Shown: positions 40,858 through 50,666 of the stretch, piece by piece
Layout: every line of letters starts with the position of its first letter
How positions within the stretch are numbered: position 1 is the stretch's first letter
Assembly (NCBI GenBank): GCA_007118145.1
Contig: SKSD01000001.1
Span: 1 to 64,000, forward strand
Direction of reading: 5' to 3'
DNA: 64,000 bases
DNA from: Halobacteriales archaeon
GTDB lineage: Archaea; Halobacteriota; Halobacteria; Halobacteriales; SKSH01
The notes under the pieces: generated by a model
What the model saw: only the letters and a program-made list of their open reading frames with translations
What the model was told of the DNA's origin: nothing
The model's database searches: none
Program-made: the position numbers and the translations under genes

Positions 40858-41970
40858 TTAAGCGCTGTCGGCAGTGGCCTGTACGACGCGCCTCACGGTG
40901 TCGATGGGGGCATCTGTCTTGAACGTCGTCCCACCGAAGTGTGTCCGAGAGGCACGAAATCCCCTGTCGCTGATCTCCTTGAGGACGTCATCCATGGGAC
41001 CTGCAGGCAGGTCCAGCTGGTCACAGATGACGTGATGGTCGTGGTGTCCGACGATATCGAGCTCGTGACTGAGTCTGTCGAGCAGTCGCTCAATCGTCTT
41101 TCGTTCGCCCATCGAGTCGTCGAGATGCGTGGCCACCTCAGCCACGAACCCTTGGTCTACATAGGTGTCCAGCCAGAGTGGCCCAATCCTCCTGAGTGAC
41201 TCCCCACACTCTCGACATGTCGCGGGTAAGGCTGGGGCGAGCCCCTCGACTGTCGCACGATGCAAACAGGCGTCACAGTGGACGAGGTAGCCTAGTCGGT
41301 CGACTGCATCATCTGCATCGCTCGCTCGCCGGTGTAACCTGAGGTAGGTACGGACGTAGTGACGGGTGACGTGACTCAACACCGGTGCGATGCCGATATC
41401 ATATCGAGCAGCCGTCCTGGCGATAGCCGAGAGGAGAATCCTGAGTCCAACCTCGGCGTGATACTCGGTGTTGGCTGGGACAGCTGAGTAGCGCCGTACC
41501 CCTGCGCGAAAGTGCGCACCACAAAGCGGTGCCGTATCGGTGGCGGTGACACACAACAGCTGTGCAGTGCCGGACATCGCCGGATCAAGGTAGGGTATTG
41601 GCGACCCGAACGGGTCGAGATCGACCACATCATAGTGATGGGCGTAGAGGTGACGTCGGACATCTGCCTGCTCGATGGCACAATTGATATCGTTGCTGTC
41701 GGCATTCTTTTGCGACAACTCGACCGCAGGCTGGTTGATATCGGTCATGGTGACCTCGTACCCCTGCTCCGCGGCTCGGATTCCCCTGATACCCGCTGCA
41801 GCCATCGCATCGAGATAGCTCGGGACTCGGTCGTCGATCCACGTCTCCCTCACCGCATTGAGTACGGCCACGGTGAGGTCACGGTTGAGCTCCATGGTCG
41901 GGTTGAAGAAGACTGCCTGCTCCATGTTCTCAGGGACGGTGAATGTCAGCCCGCCTTCCGACCACTGCAT
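40858..41970 (-). CDS. trm1: tRNA (guanine(26)-N(2))-dimethyltransferase
   Basis: VFFNPTMELNRDL, DLDPFGSPIPYLDPAM, LCVTATDTAPLCG. Confidence 0.95.
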   Translation of the reverse strand: MQWSEGGLTFTVPENMEQAVFFNPTMELNRDLTVAVLNAVRETWIDDRVPSYLDAMAAAGIRGIRAAEQGYEVTMTDINQPAVELSQKNADSNDINCAIEQADVRRHLYAHHYDVVDLDPFGSPIPYLDPAMSGTAQLLCVTATDTAPLCGAHFRAGVRRYSAVPANTEYHAEVGLRILLSAIARTAARYDIGIAPVLSHVTRHYVRTYLRLHRRASDADDAVDRLGYLVHCDACLHRATVEGLAPALPATCRECGESLRRIGPLWLDTYVDQGFVAEVATHLDDSMGERKTIERLLDRLSHELDIVGHHDHHVICDQLDLPAGPMDDVLKEISDRGFRASRTHFGGTTFKTDAPIDTVRRVVQATADSA

Positions 41971-42089
41971 GTGGCTGTCTGTGTGGCGGAGGTGAAAAGC
42001 CTCACCGGTCTGGAAGTATCGCGTGCTGCAAATACCACCGAACCGGTTTTGTGTGGTTGACACGTAGCCCAGCGAGCGAAGCGCGTCAC

Positions 42090-42437
42090 ATGAGCACGTT
42101 CGAGGAGTGGAGGGCAGAGCTCGAGTCAGTCGGTGAGCTGACACCGGAGGTGGTAGAGCGGATCGTCTCGCTACATGGAGACCGGGGAAAACGGGCGATC
42201 GAAGCGGTTGGCGAGCGACGCGTCAAGGAGTACCTCGATTTCACCGTCGTCGTCGGTCACTCTGAAGAGTACATCATCGAGGAGGGTCGGTGCTCATGCA
42301 AGGATGCGAGATACAACCTGGACCGCGATGACCCGAACCAGCGTTGCTGGCACGAACTGGCCGCACTGATCGCGACGTATACCGACACGCTCGATCATCA
42401 CGAGCTATGGTACACCGAGGTTCACGAGTTCCTGTGA
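42090..42437 (+). CDS. SWIM zinc finger-like protein
   Basis: EEGRCSCKDARYNLDRDDPNQRCWHELAAL. Confidence 0.85.
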   Translation: MSTFEEWRAELESVGELTPEVVERIVSLHGDRGKRAIEAVGERRVKEYLDFTVVVGHSEEYIIEEGRCSCKDARYNLDRDDPNQRCWHELAALIATYTDTLDHHELWYTEVHEFL

Positions 42438-43015
42438 GCCAGTCCGGCGAGTTCGATCGACCGATCGAGTGCCTCCTCGAACGCTCCCATCGAGTTACGG
42501 TTGTACAACGTTGCAGCCGGATGCAACCCGATGACGATGACACGTTCATGCCCACCGAGCTCGACATGTTCAACAGCTCCTACCTCGTCGGTCACCCGGA
42601 TATCTCGCTGGAGTAACTCCTCGGCGGGGACCCTCCCCAGGGCGAGTATCACCCGAGGGTCGACGAAGGCAATCTCGTTCTCGAGGTGTGGTCGACAGTT
42701 CGTCAACTCGGACACCCTCGGGTTCCGGTTATCCGGTGGGCGACACCGCACACAGTTGGTGATACGGACCACACCTCGATCGAGGCCACGTGCCTCGAGT
42801 GACTGATTCAACACCTCACCACTGCGGCCGACGAACGGTACACCAGCAATGTCCTCTGCCTCCCCCGGTGCCTCGCCGATAAGCAGTAACTCGGTATCGT
42901 CTGCCCCCTGGCCGTTGACAATCTGTGAGCGATGGTCGACGAGGTCAACACATCGCGTACATCCTTGCACGACGTGGTCAGCGGGTTCTTCCATATCTCC
43001 GTCTAATCGGGTCAT
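42422..43015 (-). CDS. Uracil-DNA glycosylase family protein (Fe-S type)
   Basis: LLIGEAPGEAEDIAGVPFVGRSGEVLNQSLEARGLDRGVVRITNCVRCRPPDNRNP, LHPAATLYN. Confidence 0.95.
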   Translation of the reverse strand: MTRLDGDMEEPADHVVQGCTRCVDLVDHRSQIVNGQGADDTELLLIGEAPGEAEDIAGVPFVGRSGEVLNQSLEARGLDRGVVRITNCVRCRPPDNRNPRVSELTNCRPHLENEIAFVDPRVILALGRVPAEELLQRDIRVTDEVGAVEHVELGGHERVIVIGLHPAATLYNRNSMGAFEEALDRSIELAGLAHRNS

Positions 43016-43590
43016 GCATTAGCGTTCGTGGTTCGGTATGCATCCACCGCCCTCGCGGCGAGTCGTGCCACACGGAGTGGTGCTGGTCGTGCATCGACCG
43101 ATTCGGTACACTGTATGATCACCTCGTCTGCCTCTGACGGGCGACAACCGGCCTCTCGCAGGTACAAGGTCGTCTTGTTGACAGTGACCGCCCGACGAGG
43201 AGGGAGTCTCGCGTATCGCTCGTGTCGATCCTCCATGGTCGACCGATCATCGATGTTCTCCTCGATAGCTGTCTCAAGCCCATCGCTTGCCTCGAAGGTG
43301 ACGGCGATGGTCGGTAACGCCGTCTCGGCGTGGATCGCCTCGAGATCGATGATGTTGTACCATGCGAGTGCCACCCCGGCGATGAGCAGAAATCGAATGT
43401 CCTCTCGATCGAGTCGCTCAACCATCTCGATGATTGACTCGCTGATGTCGGTTCCACCGACAGTACACCTCCCGAACACGAAGTCATCGACTCGCCCCGA
43501 ACACGTCATCACCACACCCCCGAGTGTACTCGACTCATCAGCTCCGAAGGACTCGGCGATGCCAAGCACCCGGGTCCCCGGTTTCATCAC
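43012..43590 (-). CDS. DUF99 family protein (UPF0215)
   Basis: RVLGIAESFGADESSTLGGVVM, FLLIAGVALAWYNIIDLEAI. Confidence 0.92.
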   Translation of the reverse strand: MMKPGTRVLGIAESFGADESSTLGGVVMTCSGRVDDFVFGRCTVGGTDISESIIEMVERLDREDIRFLLIAGVALAWYNIIDLEAIHAETALPTIAVTFEASDGLETAIEENIDDRSTMEDRHERYARLPPRRAVTVNKTTLYLREAGCRPSEADEVIIQCTESVDARPAPLRVARLAARAVDAYRTTNANA

Positions 43591-43775
43591 TCCTCGGTAT
43601 GGTCTTTGATCTCTTGTAACCGCTCGAGTAACTGGTCGTTGGACGTTCCGAACTCGAAATCGACCGACCCATCGTGCTCAGACTCATCGTTACGCTCTGA
43701 GACATCAGCCGTGATGTCCTCGGTATCGATTTCCTGGCGCTCTTGTTCGGATTCGTCGTAACTGCCGAATCCCAT
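43587..43775 (-). CDS. DUF5786-like small acidic protein
   Basis: MGFGSYDESEQERQEIDTEDI...VDFEFGTSNDQLLERLQEIKD; overlaps DUF99 gene. Confidence 0.85.
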   Translation of the reverse strand: MGFGSYDESEQERQEIDTEDITADVSERNDESEHDGSVDFEFGTSNDQLLERLQEIKDHTEE

Positions 43776-43868
43776 ACACGGTCTAGTTAGCACCGAGGAT
43801 ACAAATGACTGCGGGTTGGGAGTACCACGTCGGATAACCTTTGTGTCGGCCGCAACGAAGGACTTGAC

Positions 43869-44483
43869 ATGCGCGTCATCACCGTAACTGAGGGAGCCGA
43901 TCGCTTCACTGCGAACGCATACCTCCTCACTGGAGAGGTATCGACACTTGTCGATGTTGGGACGTGGCCACCGGTGATCGATCGGATCGATGAGCACGTC
44001 GAGGAACTCGATCGGGTCGTCATCACCCACGCCCATCAGGACCATATCGAGCAGTTATCTACCGTGGTCGAGCGCTTCGACCCCGAGGTATACATGTTCG
44101 ATGCTCATCAGTCGCGGACGCAACAACTATGCGATGGTGATACCGTCGGCATGGGCGATCACGAGTTTGAGGTGATCCATACACCCGGTCACGCCGATGA
44201 TCACGTCTCACTCGTCAGTGAGACGGCGCTGTTCAGCGGCGATGTCGTCGTCTACAACGACGGTGCGTTCGATGACGGGAGCTTCGGCCGGACCGATCTC
44301 CCTGGACAGTCTCGGGAGGTGTTGATCGAGTCGATCGAACGCCTCTTAGCGACACTGCCACAGACGGTCGATACCATGTATCCTGGCCATGGGTCGAGCT
44401 TCACAGGCGATATCCACGCCGTGGTATCGCGTGCGCTCGAACGAGCGAAACGGCGCGAACCGAAGTATCCGGATGAAACGTGA
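43869..44483 (+). CDS. MBL fold metallo-hydrolase
   Basis: ITHAHQDHIEQL, HTPGHADDHVSL, DTMYPGHG. Confidence 0.95.
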   Translation: MRVITVTEGADRFTANAYLLTGEVSTLVDVGTWPPVIDRIDEHVEELDRVVITHAHQDHIEQLSTVVERFDPEVYMFDAHQSRTQQLCDGDTVGMGDHEFEVIHTPGHADDHVSLVSETALFSGDVVVYNDGAFDDGSFGRTDLPGQSREVLIESIERLLATLPQTVDTMYPGHGSSFTGDIHAVVSRALERAKRREPKYPDET

Positions 44484-44486
44484 GTA

Positions 44487-44636
44487 TCAGGCGCTACGCG
44501 ACTCGACCGCCTTCGGTCGGAGTCTGCCATAGCCACACTTTCGACATCGCTCGGCTCGGACAGGGTTGCGTGCGTTACAGCGCATGCAGATCTGCTTGTT
44601 GAGAAGCCGATCCTCGGCCTCTCGGAATCTCGCCAT
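44487..44636 (-). CDS. rpl40e: 50S ribosomal protein L40e, inside a longer spurious ORF in the track
   Basis: [49 protein letters not shown]. Confidence 0.95.
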   Translation of the reverse strand: MARFREAEDRLLNKQICMRCNARNPVRAERCRKCGYGRLRPKAVESRSA

Positions 44637-44686
44637 ACGATGCGATTGGCAAACGAGGTGTTTAAGAGTACTGATTGCTGGCGTCC

Positions 44687-45193
44687 TCACTCCTCGACCG
44701 GTGCGAGGTAATCCTCTTGTACCTCGATAACACCGGTCGAATCCGCACACGTCGCATAACGACGAAGTGGCTCCTCGTTGAGCGTCAGGAAGGTCGAACC
44801 CCATCGAAACGGGGCCATGATCGACGCTGCACGCTCGGTATCGCCGAGGATGGCATACCCGGCTGCGATCGCCTCCGCAGTCGTCAGCTGGAATGGCCGC
44901 CCGTAGTTGACCGGGTTCGCCGCGACGAGGAACGGCAGTGCGCGGTGGGAACCCACCATCTCCTCGAGGATGCGTTCGGCTGATTCCCACGAGCAATCGA
45001 TCCCGATGAGCGTGTCGAATTCACCATCCATATCGGCAGGCGAGAGCGCCTGCTCGGCGAACGGGTTCAAGACGATCCCCCGCGGTAACGTCCGTGGCGA
45101 GCGATGGAGCTCGATGAGACCGAACCGCTCGAGTCGCTTCGCGGTGCACTTTGCGGGATCGTCATCACCCTCGTAAAATACGTGTGCGTTCAC
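44687..45193 (-). CDS. tsr3: DUF367 / Tsr3 family rRNA aminocarboxypropyltransferase
   Basis: [56 protein letters not shown] start inferred. Confidence 0.88.
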   Translation of the reverse strand: MNAHVFYEGDDDPAKCTAKRLERFGLIELHRSPRTLPRGIVLNPFAEQALSPADMDGEFDTLIGIDCSWESAERILEEMVGSHRALPFLVAANPVNYGRPFQLTTAEAIAAGYAILGDTERAASIMAPFRWGSTFLTLNEEPLRRYATCADSTGVIEVQEDYLAPVEE

Positions 45194-45321
45194 TCGTATG
45201 AGGTAGGCCAACCGTGATGAAAAGTTCGCTGGTTGGGTAATCGACCTCTCTCGGGTCGATGTGACCACCAGGAAGGTGCGCCCGCCGCCTGGGCACATGC
45301 CGATTCTTGTGACGGGCTGGC

Positions 45322-47067
45322 TCAAGTCTCGTGGATGCGCTCACCACGGCTGAGACGTTCGGCGATGGTGAATGTCTGTTCACCCGACCGCCTGGTGGGT
45401 GTGTGTGCTGCGAGATACCGCGTGGTGGCGATGAGGTGTATATCCGCACGTTCGTCTGGTGTGGTTCTGAGGTACTGGGTGAACGCAGCCTCGAGGTTCT
45501 GCCTGGTGTGAAAGCCAACATCCTCACGCAGAAGAACCGTCCCGAGTTCATTCATCAGTGCCGCGACCGATCCATCGGCAGCGAGATATTCAGCAACGAG
45601 CCTGCCAGAACGGTTGACTTCCTCGTCCGATTCGACCTCGAACGTCTCGAGCAATTCCTCGAGGATATCATCAGGGTGTCGATCACCCTCGGGTTCGGGC
45701 AGACGCTGCGGAGGTGTGTTCAAAAAGCGGTCGAGATAGATCGCCATGGCCCCGTCGAAGAGTCCGCGATATGCTTCAACGGCAGATGTCCGCTGTGTCA
45801 GGCTATCGACTGCGTTGAGGTACGTATACGTGTGATGGACGGTATTCCAGTCGTTGAACTCATTCGCCGTCCCGAACTGTGCGACACGTTGCGCCCCGGC
45901 GTCTGTGAGGATGCCAGCCAACTGACTCGCTGTGGCACCGTCTGCGATCGCGTCGGTGAGCGCGTCAATGATCGCACCTGGGTCGTCACCGAGGATGACA
46001 TCATAGAACCCGTCGGGTTCCGTCCATTGACGTCCCTCACCCGCCTCGACCAGCGAGTCAAGCTGCTCTGCCGCATCGAAGCACATGGATGCCAGATCGA
46101 TGGGTTGGCGCCATGCTGAGCGTTCCTCTGCGCGGTCGGCACCTGCCAGGCCAGGTACGAGACTGGGGAGAACCTGCTCAGCGTGATCCCATCCGATATG
46201 ATCGAGCATCTCGAGTGCCTTGTTGATGAAGTCGATACGGTGACCGGCATCCAGGTAGAGATGATCCGTCCCGGCGGCGACGAGTATCCCTGTGATCGTA
46301 TCCTCGTCCAGACCTGCCCGGATGGCTGCCCTGATGATCCGCTCACCACCGTCATCGTCTCGTACATCGATACTTCGTCTGAACCATCGCTTCAGACGGT
46401 CGGACGAGACATCGGTGTTCGACAGCGATTCCTGGCTGAAAAACGGTGCCTGTCCGGCACTGTCATCTGCGACCTCTGACAGTCCAACGAACAGTGCTCT
46501 TCGTCGATCATCTGGTCTGAGATGTTCCAGCAGGTTGGCCATGACTCCGAGGGTCGTCAACCCACTCCCCCAGCCAGCCTCACGGTACATCGTACCGAAT
46601 CTAACACCTATCTCGAGTGGTACCGTCGCCTCGACCGCTGCATCATCGAGGCCGATGACGGATTTGGCGATGATGAGGCTGATATCCTCTCGCAGCCCGT
46701 GTTCGAGGCGTTCACGCCAGTGTGTCTCATCATCGTGAGTCTGCACCGGTTCGGGTGAGACGTAGACCGAGCCATTTCGCACCTCGACCGGATAGGTGGG
46801 TACGTCATCGGCAAAGGGATCGAGGGTATCACCACACGAGAGTTCGAATCGGGCGTGATGCCAGGGACAGGTGAGGATTCCGTCCTCGACGGTCCCATCG
46901 GTGAGTGGAAACCCCATATGTGGACACCGAAGATCGGTCGCGTAAAACGCATCCTCGTGATGGAACAGTCCGATCGCCCGCCCATCGATGGTCACCACGG
47001 TCGGACTCTCTGCTTTTGCGTCCTCGACACTTCCAACCCTGACGAAGCCCTCGGCAACCTCGCTCAT
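45322..47067 (-). CDS. Rieske (2Fe-2S) domain fused to a large uncharacterised helical domain
   Basis: [27 protein letters not shown] Rieske motif; C-terminal region with [39 protein letters not shown] and [11 protein letters not shown]. Confidence 0.92.
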   Translation of the reverse strand: MSEVAEGFVRVGSVEDAKAESPTVVTIDGRAIGLFHHEDAFYATDLRCPHMGFPLTDGTVEDGILTCPWHHARFELSCGDTLDPFADDVPTYPVEVRNGSVYVSPEPVQTHDDETHWRERLEHGLREDISLIIAKSVIGLDDAAVEATVPLEIGVRFGTMYREAGWGSGLTTLGVMANLLEHLRPDDRRRALFVGLSEVADDSAGQAPFFSQESLSNTDVSSDRLKRWFRRSIDVRDDDGGERIIRAAIRAGLDEDTITGILVAAGTDHLYLDAGHRIDFINKALEMLDHIGWDHAEQVLPSLVPGLAGADRAEERSAWRQPIDLASMCFDAAEQLDSLVEAGEGRQWTEPDGFYDVILGDDPGAIIDALTDAIADGATASQLAGILTDAGAQRVAQFGTANEFNDWNTVHHTYTYLNAVDSLTQRTSAVEAYRGLFDGAMAIYLDRFLNTPPQRLPEPEGDRHPDDILEELLETFEVESDEEVNRSGRLVAEYLAADGSVAALMNELGTVLLREDVGFHTRQNLEAAFTQYLRTTPDERADIHLIATTRYLAAHTPTRRSGEQTFTIAERLSRGERIHET

Positions 47068-47233
47068 CTAGCCTCACCTCGTTTGCTCAACCTCCACTGT
47101 GCGTCCGAAGCAGCCCTACCGGGTTGCTCTCGAGTATGTGTGCTACATTGACTCATAGCATGCTGTTCGGTCGCATCGCTCAAAACGCTTCGCTGAAGGA
47201 ACCTTTGGTAAGATATCGGAGAAGACGGTGCAT

Positions 47234-48616
47234 CTATGCCTTCCGACCGGCTCCAACGGCACTCTCACCGACGGGATCGTGTCCCTCGATGACCTCTTGA
47301 CCATCCAAATATGGACGGAGTACCTCGGGGACGGTGACCGTGCCGTCGTCGTTCTGGTAGTACTCGAGGATGGCGACAACCGTGCGTGGCAGTGCGATAC
47401 CTGACCCGTTGAGTGTGTGCAGGTAGTCCGCAGATTCGTGTCGCTCAGCCCGATATCGCAACCCTGCCCGTCGCGCCTGAAAGTCACCGAAGTTCGATAC
47501 ACTCGATACCTCGAGCCATCGACCACCAATCTCGGGTCCATCGGGCATGTCATCAGCCGGTGCCCACACCTCGATGTCGTACTTCTTCGCCTGTTGGAAC
47601 CCCATGTCACCCGTACACATGTGCAGGACCCGATAGGGGAGTTCGAGGCGTTTGAGCACCTCCTCGGCCTCCTCACGCAGTCCCTCGAGACGCTCGAAGC
47701 TCTCTTCCGGCCGGACGAAGTTGACGAGTTCAACCTTGTTGAACTGGTGTACGCGTACATATCCGCGTGTCTCGGTTCCGTGCTCACCCGCCTCACGACG
47801 GAAGTTTGGGGAGAACGCCTGGTGCTTGATCGGGAGATCGTCGTCAAGGAGGATCTCATCTCGGTACATGTTGGTCACCGGTACCTCTGCGGTGGGTAGT
47901 AACCAGAGGTCGCTATCGTCGTATGGCTCATCATTGGCACCACCGATGCGGTAGGCGTCCTCGACGAACTTCGGGAACTGTCCCGTGCCCCGCATCGACG
48001 CACTGTTGACGGCTATCGGTGGGAACACGTCGGTGTACCCCTGCTCGCGGTGTAGGTCGAGCATGAACTGGATGAGTGCGTACTCAAGACGTGCGCCATC
48101 GCCCTTGAGGAACTGAAAGCCACCACCGGCCACCTTCGCGCCACGTTCGAAATCGATAATCTCGAGCTCCTCACCGAGGTCGTAGTGTGGGATCACCGGA
48201 TCTGAAAGTTCACGGGGGGCGTCGAACCCCCAGCGATCCACCTCGACGTTGTCCGTCTCATCCTCGCCCACGGGGACGCTCTCGTGGGGGATGTTCGGCA
48301 GCTCGAACAGTGCCGCATCAAGCTCTGCCTCGAGTGTGTCAGCCCGTTGTTCGACCTCCTCGAGCGATTCCTTGAGTTCACCCGAGCGTTGAATATGTTC
48401 CTGCGCTGCCTGCTCATCACCGGCGCGTTTGAGCTCACCGATCTTCTCGCTGATACGGTTTCGTTCGTGGCGCAAGGAATCTCCCTCGGCTTTCAGCTCT
48501 CGCCACTCCTCGTCGATGGCGAGGACTTGATCAAGGTCGATCCCCTCGACACCCTTCACCTCGATGGCCCACCGCACGCGCTCTGGCTCCTCTCGTAACA
48601 CGTCACGATCGAGCAT
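47234..48616 (-). CDS. serS: Serine--tRNA ligase
   Basis: [61 protein letters not shown]. Confidence 0.98.
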   Translation of the reverse strand: MLDRDVLREEPERVRWAIEVKGVEGIDLDQVLAIDEEWRELKAEGDSLRHERNRISEKIGELKRAGDEQAAQEHIQRSGELKESLEEVEQRADTLEAELDAALFELPNIPHESVPVGEDETDNVEVDRWGFDAPRELSDPVIPHYDLGEELEIIDFERGAKVAGGGFQFLKGDGARLEYALIQFMLDLHREQGYTDVFPPIAVNSASMRGTGQFPKFVEDAYRIGGANDEPYDDSDLWLLPTAEVPVTNMYRDEILLDDDLPIKHQAFSPNFRREAGEHGTETRGYVRVHQFNKVELVNFVRPEESFERLEGLREEAEEVLKRLELPYRVLHMCTGDMGFQQAKKYDIEVWAPADDMPDGPEIGGRWLEVSSVSNFGDFQARRAGLRYRAERHESADYLHTLNGSGIALPRTVVAILEYYQNDDGTVTVPEVLRPYLDGQEVIEGHDPVGESAVGAGRKA

Positions 48617-48670
48617 TGACTTGCATTCGCTACCACCTGGGTACACAAAAACCGTATCGCTTGTCGCTGT

Positions 48671-49585
48671 TCACTCTGCAGGTGGAACGACCACGTTCTC
48701 CGCAGCGTGATAGTAGACGTGCCCGAGGGTTGCGAAGATGACCAACAGCCCAACAGCGATCGTCAGCAATATGGCTACGATCGGGAAAATCGAGAGGATC
48801 GCCCCGGCGATACCAAGTGGGTTCGTCCCGATACCGAGATAGAAATCGATCGCCAGGATGACCGTGATCATCAGCGCCACAAAGAAGCCAAACAGGCCGG
48901 CAAGGACGAATACCGCCGCGACTGCCTTCCCATAGAACCGGGTACGCATGAACTTGAGCACACGACCGGGGCGGTAGGATGTCGCCAGATCAATCGACCC
49001 GGTATACAGTGTCAAGATGGCTGGCCAGATGAGTAACAAGATGAGCCCAACACCGTAGACGGGTATCGCTCCGACGGGGTCGACGGTGACAAGCACCTCA
49101 TAGGGTCCGATGTGGACGATATGCGTCGGCTCGACGAGGTAGAAATTGGCGAGATAGAGGTAGACGATACTGGGTAACCAGTAGACGACGAATCCGCTGA
49201 GGAATAACCTGAGTCCATCACCCATGTATGAGGTGATATCGACCATCTCGGGGGTGCTATCACGCCCCCGCGCTGCGAAGTTACCGAGGTTCAGACAGTA
49301 GCCCAGGAGTGCGAACAGTGGGAGCAGCAACCAGGAGGTCGCCACCAGCATAGCGGCGATCAACACCGGTTTGTACCCGCGTTTCATCGTGAAGGCGAAC
49401 CCGAACTCGGTGAGGCTCAACTCGGTCTGAAGCCGGCCGCGTGTCACCTCATCAGTCATGAGACCCTCAACCTCGTCGTACTCGTCAACGTCTCCAAGGT
49501 CTACGTGGGCCAGGTCAGCCTCACACGCCAGACACGATGGATCCGCGGGATGAACCCATAACCCACATTCCGGACAGTGCGGCAT
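48671..49585 (-). CDS. DUF4013-like membrane protein with N-terminal zinc ribbon
   Basis: MPHCPECGLWVHPADPSCLACEADL; KRGYKPVLIAAMLVATSWLLLPLFALLGYCL; several TM helices. Confidence 0.85.
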   Translation of the reverse strand: MPHCPECGLWVHPADPSCLACEADLAHVDLGDVDEYDEVEGLMTDEVTRGRLQTELSLTEFGFAFTMKRGYKPVLIAAMLVATSWLLLPLFALLGYCLNLGNFAARGRDSTPEMVDITSYMGDGLRLFLSGFVVYWLPSIVYLYLANFYLVEPTHIVHIGPYEVLVTVDPVGAIPVYGVGLILLLIWPAILTLYTGSIDLATSYRPGRVLKFMRTRFYGKAVAAVFVLAGLFGFFVALMITVILAIDFYLGIGTNPLGIAGAILSIFPIVAILLTIAVGLLVIFATLGHVYYHAAENVVVPPAE

Positions 49586-49679
49586 TAGTGGAACTCCGGG
49601 TTCCTTCTGCCATATACTTTAACTTCTTGTCGCGACAGCGAACGAGGCGGCTATACCGCGTGAGTGTGAACCCCGTGAT

Positions 49680-50588
49680 ATGGCGGTCGGTGACATCTCA
49701 AATGTTGATTCATCGGTGATGAGCGGCTGCTCGTATGTCGATACGGGGATGTATGATGTCTCGGACTATGGGGCGGTCTACCTACTGCATGACACACGGC
49801 CGACCCTGATCGAGACCGGTATCGGGACGAACCACGAGGTGATACTCGACCTGATCACAGCGTCAGGGTTGACCCTGGATGACATCGAGTTTATCTGCCC
49901 GACACACGTCCACCTCGACCATGCGGGTGGTGCTGGTTTCCTCGCTGAGGCGTGTCCAAACGCAACGATTCTCGTACATACACGCGGTGTGCGACACCTG
50001 GTCGACCCCACCAGGCTGGTCGAGGGTACGAAGGCTGCTGTCGGTGACCAATGGCGCTATTATACCGAACCACTACCTGTCGACAAGTCGCGTATCGATG
50101 GGCTCGCTGACGGAGACACCATCGATCTCGGTGAACATTCACTCGAGGCGGTCGAGGTACCTGGTCACGCGAGGCACCAACACGCCTTTTATGTACCCGA
50201 GGCGGATGCGGTGTTCACCGCCGATGCTGCAGGTCTCTACGTACCTCACACACAGGAAATTCACCCAACCTCGCCACCCCCTGAGTTCGATCTCGAGCAA
50301 TGCCTCCGCGATATCGATCGACTGCAGTCACTCGACGTGAAGGCGATGTTTTACACACATTTCGGCGTGTCGACCGATCCGGAGATGCTCGAGCGCTATC
50401 GACACGTGTTGACTGAGTGGGTCGATACAGTCCGTGAGGCACTCCGATCGTCACCTGATACGGAGTCGGCGGTGGAGACGGTCGTCGAAGCTCACGCTCC
50501 GGTGGATGAATGGGGAGTCACGAAGGCGAGGGCTGAGACGGCGATGAACGTGAGGGGCGTCATCGGCTACCTACAGGGTCGAACGTAA
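49680..50588 (+). CDS. MBL fold metallo-hydrolase
   Basis: ICPTHVHLDHAGGAGFLAEACPNA, PGHARHQHAFY. Confidence 0.95.
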   Translation: MAVGDISNVDSSVMSGCSYVDTGMYDVSDYGAVYLLHDTRPTLIETGIGTNHEVILDLITASGLTLDDIEFICPTHVHLDHAGGAGFLAEACPNATILVHTRGVRHLVDPTRLVEGTKAAVGDQWRYYTEPLPVDKSRIDGLADGDTIDLGEHSLEAVEVPGHARHQHAFYVPEADAVFTADAAGLYVPHTQEIHPTSPPPEFDLEQCLRDIDRLQSLDVKAMFYTHFGVSTDPEMLERYRHVLTEWVDTVREALRSSPDTESAVETVVEAHAPVDEWGVTKARAETAMNVRGVIGYLQGRT

Positions 50589-50666
50589 CAGGGTCCTCGA
50601 CACTACGTAGGGCGACACCGCGTGGACTTCCGCTCGATTAATGTCATATGGGACGAACCATGAGAT

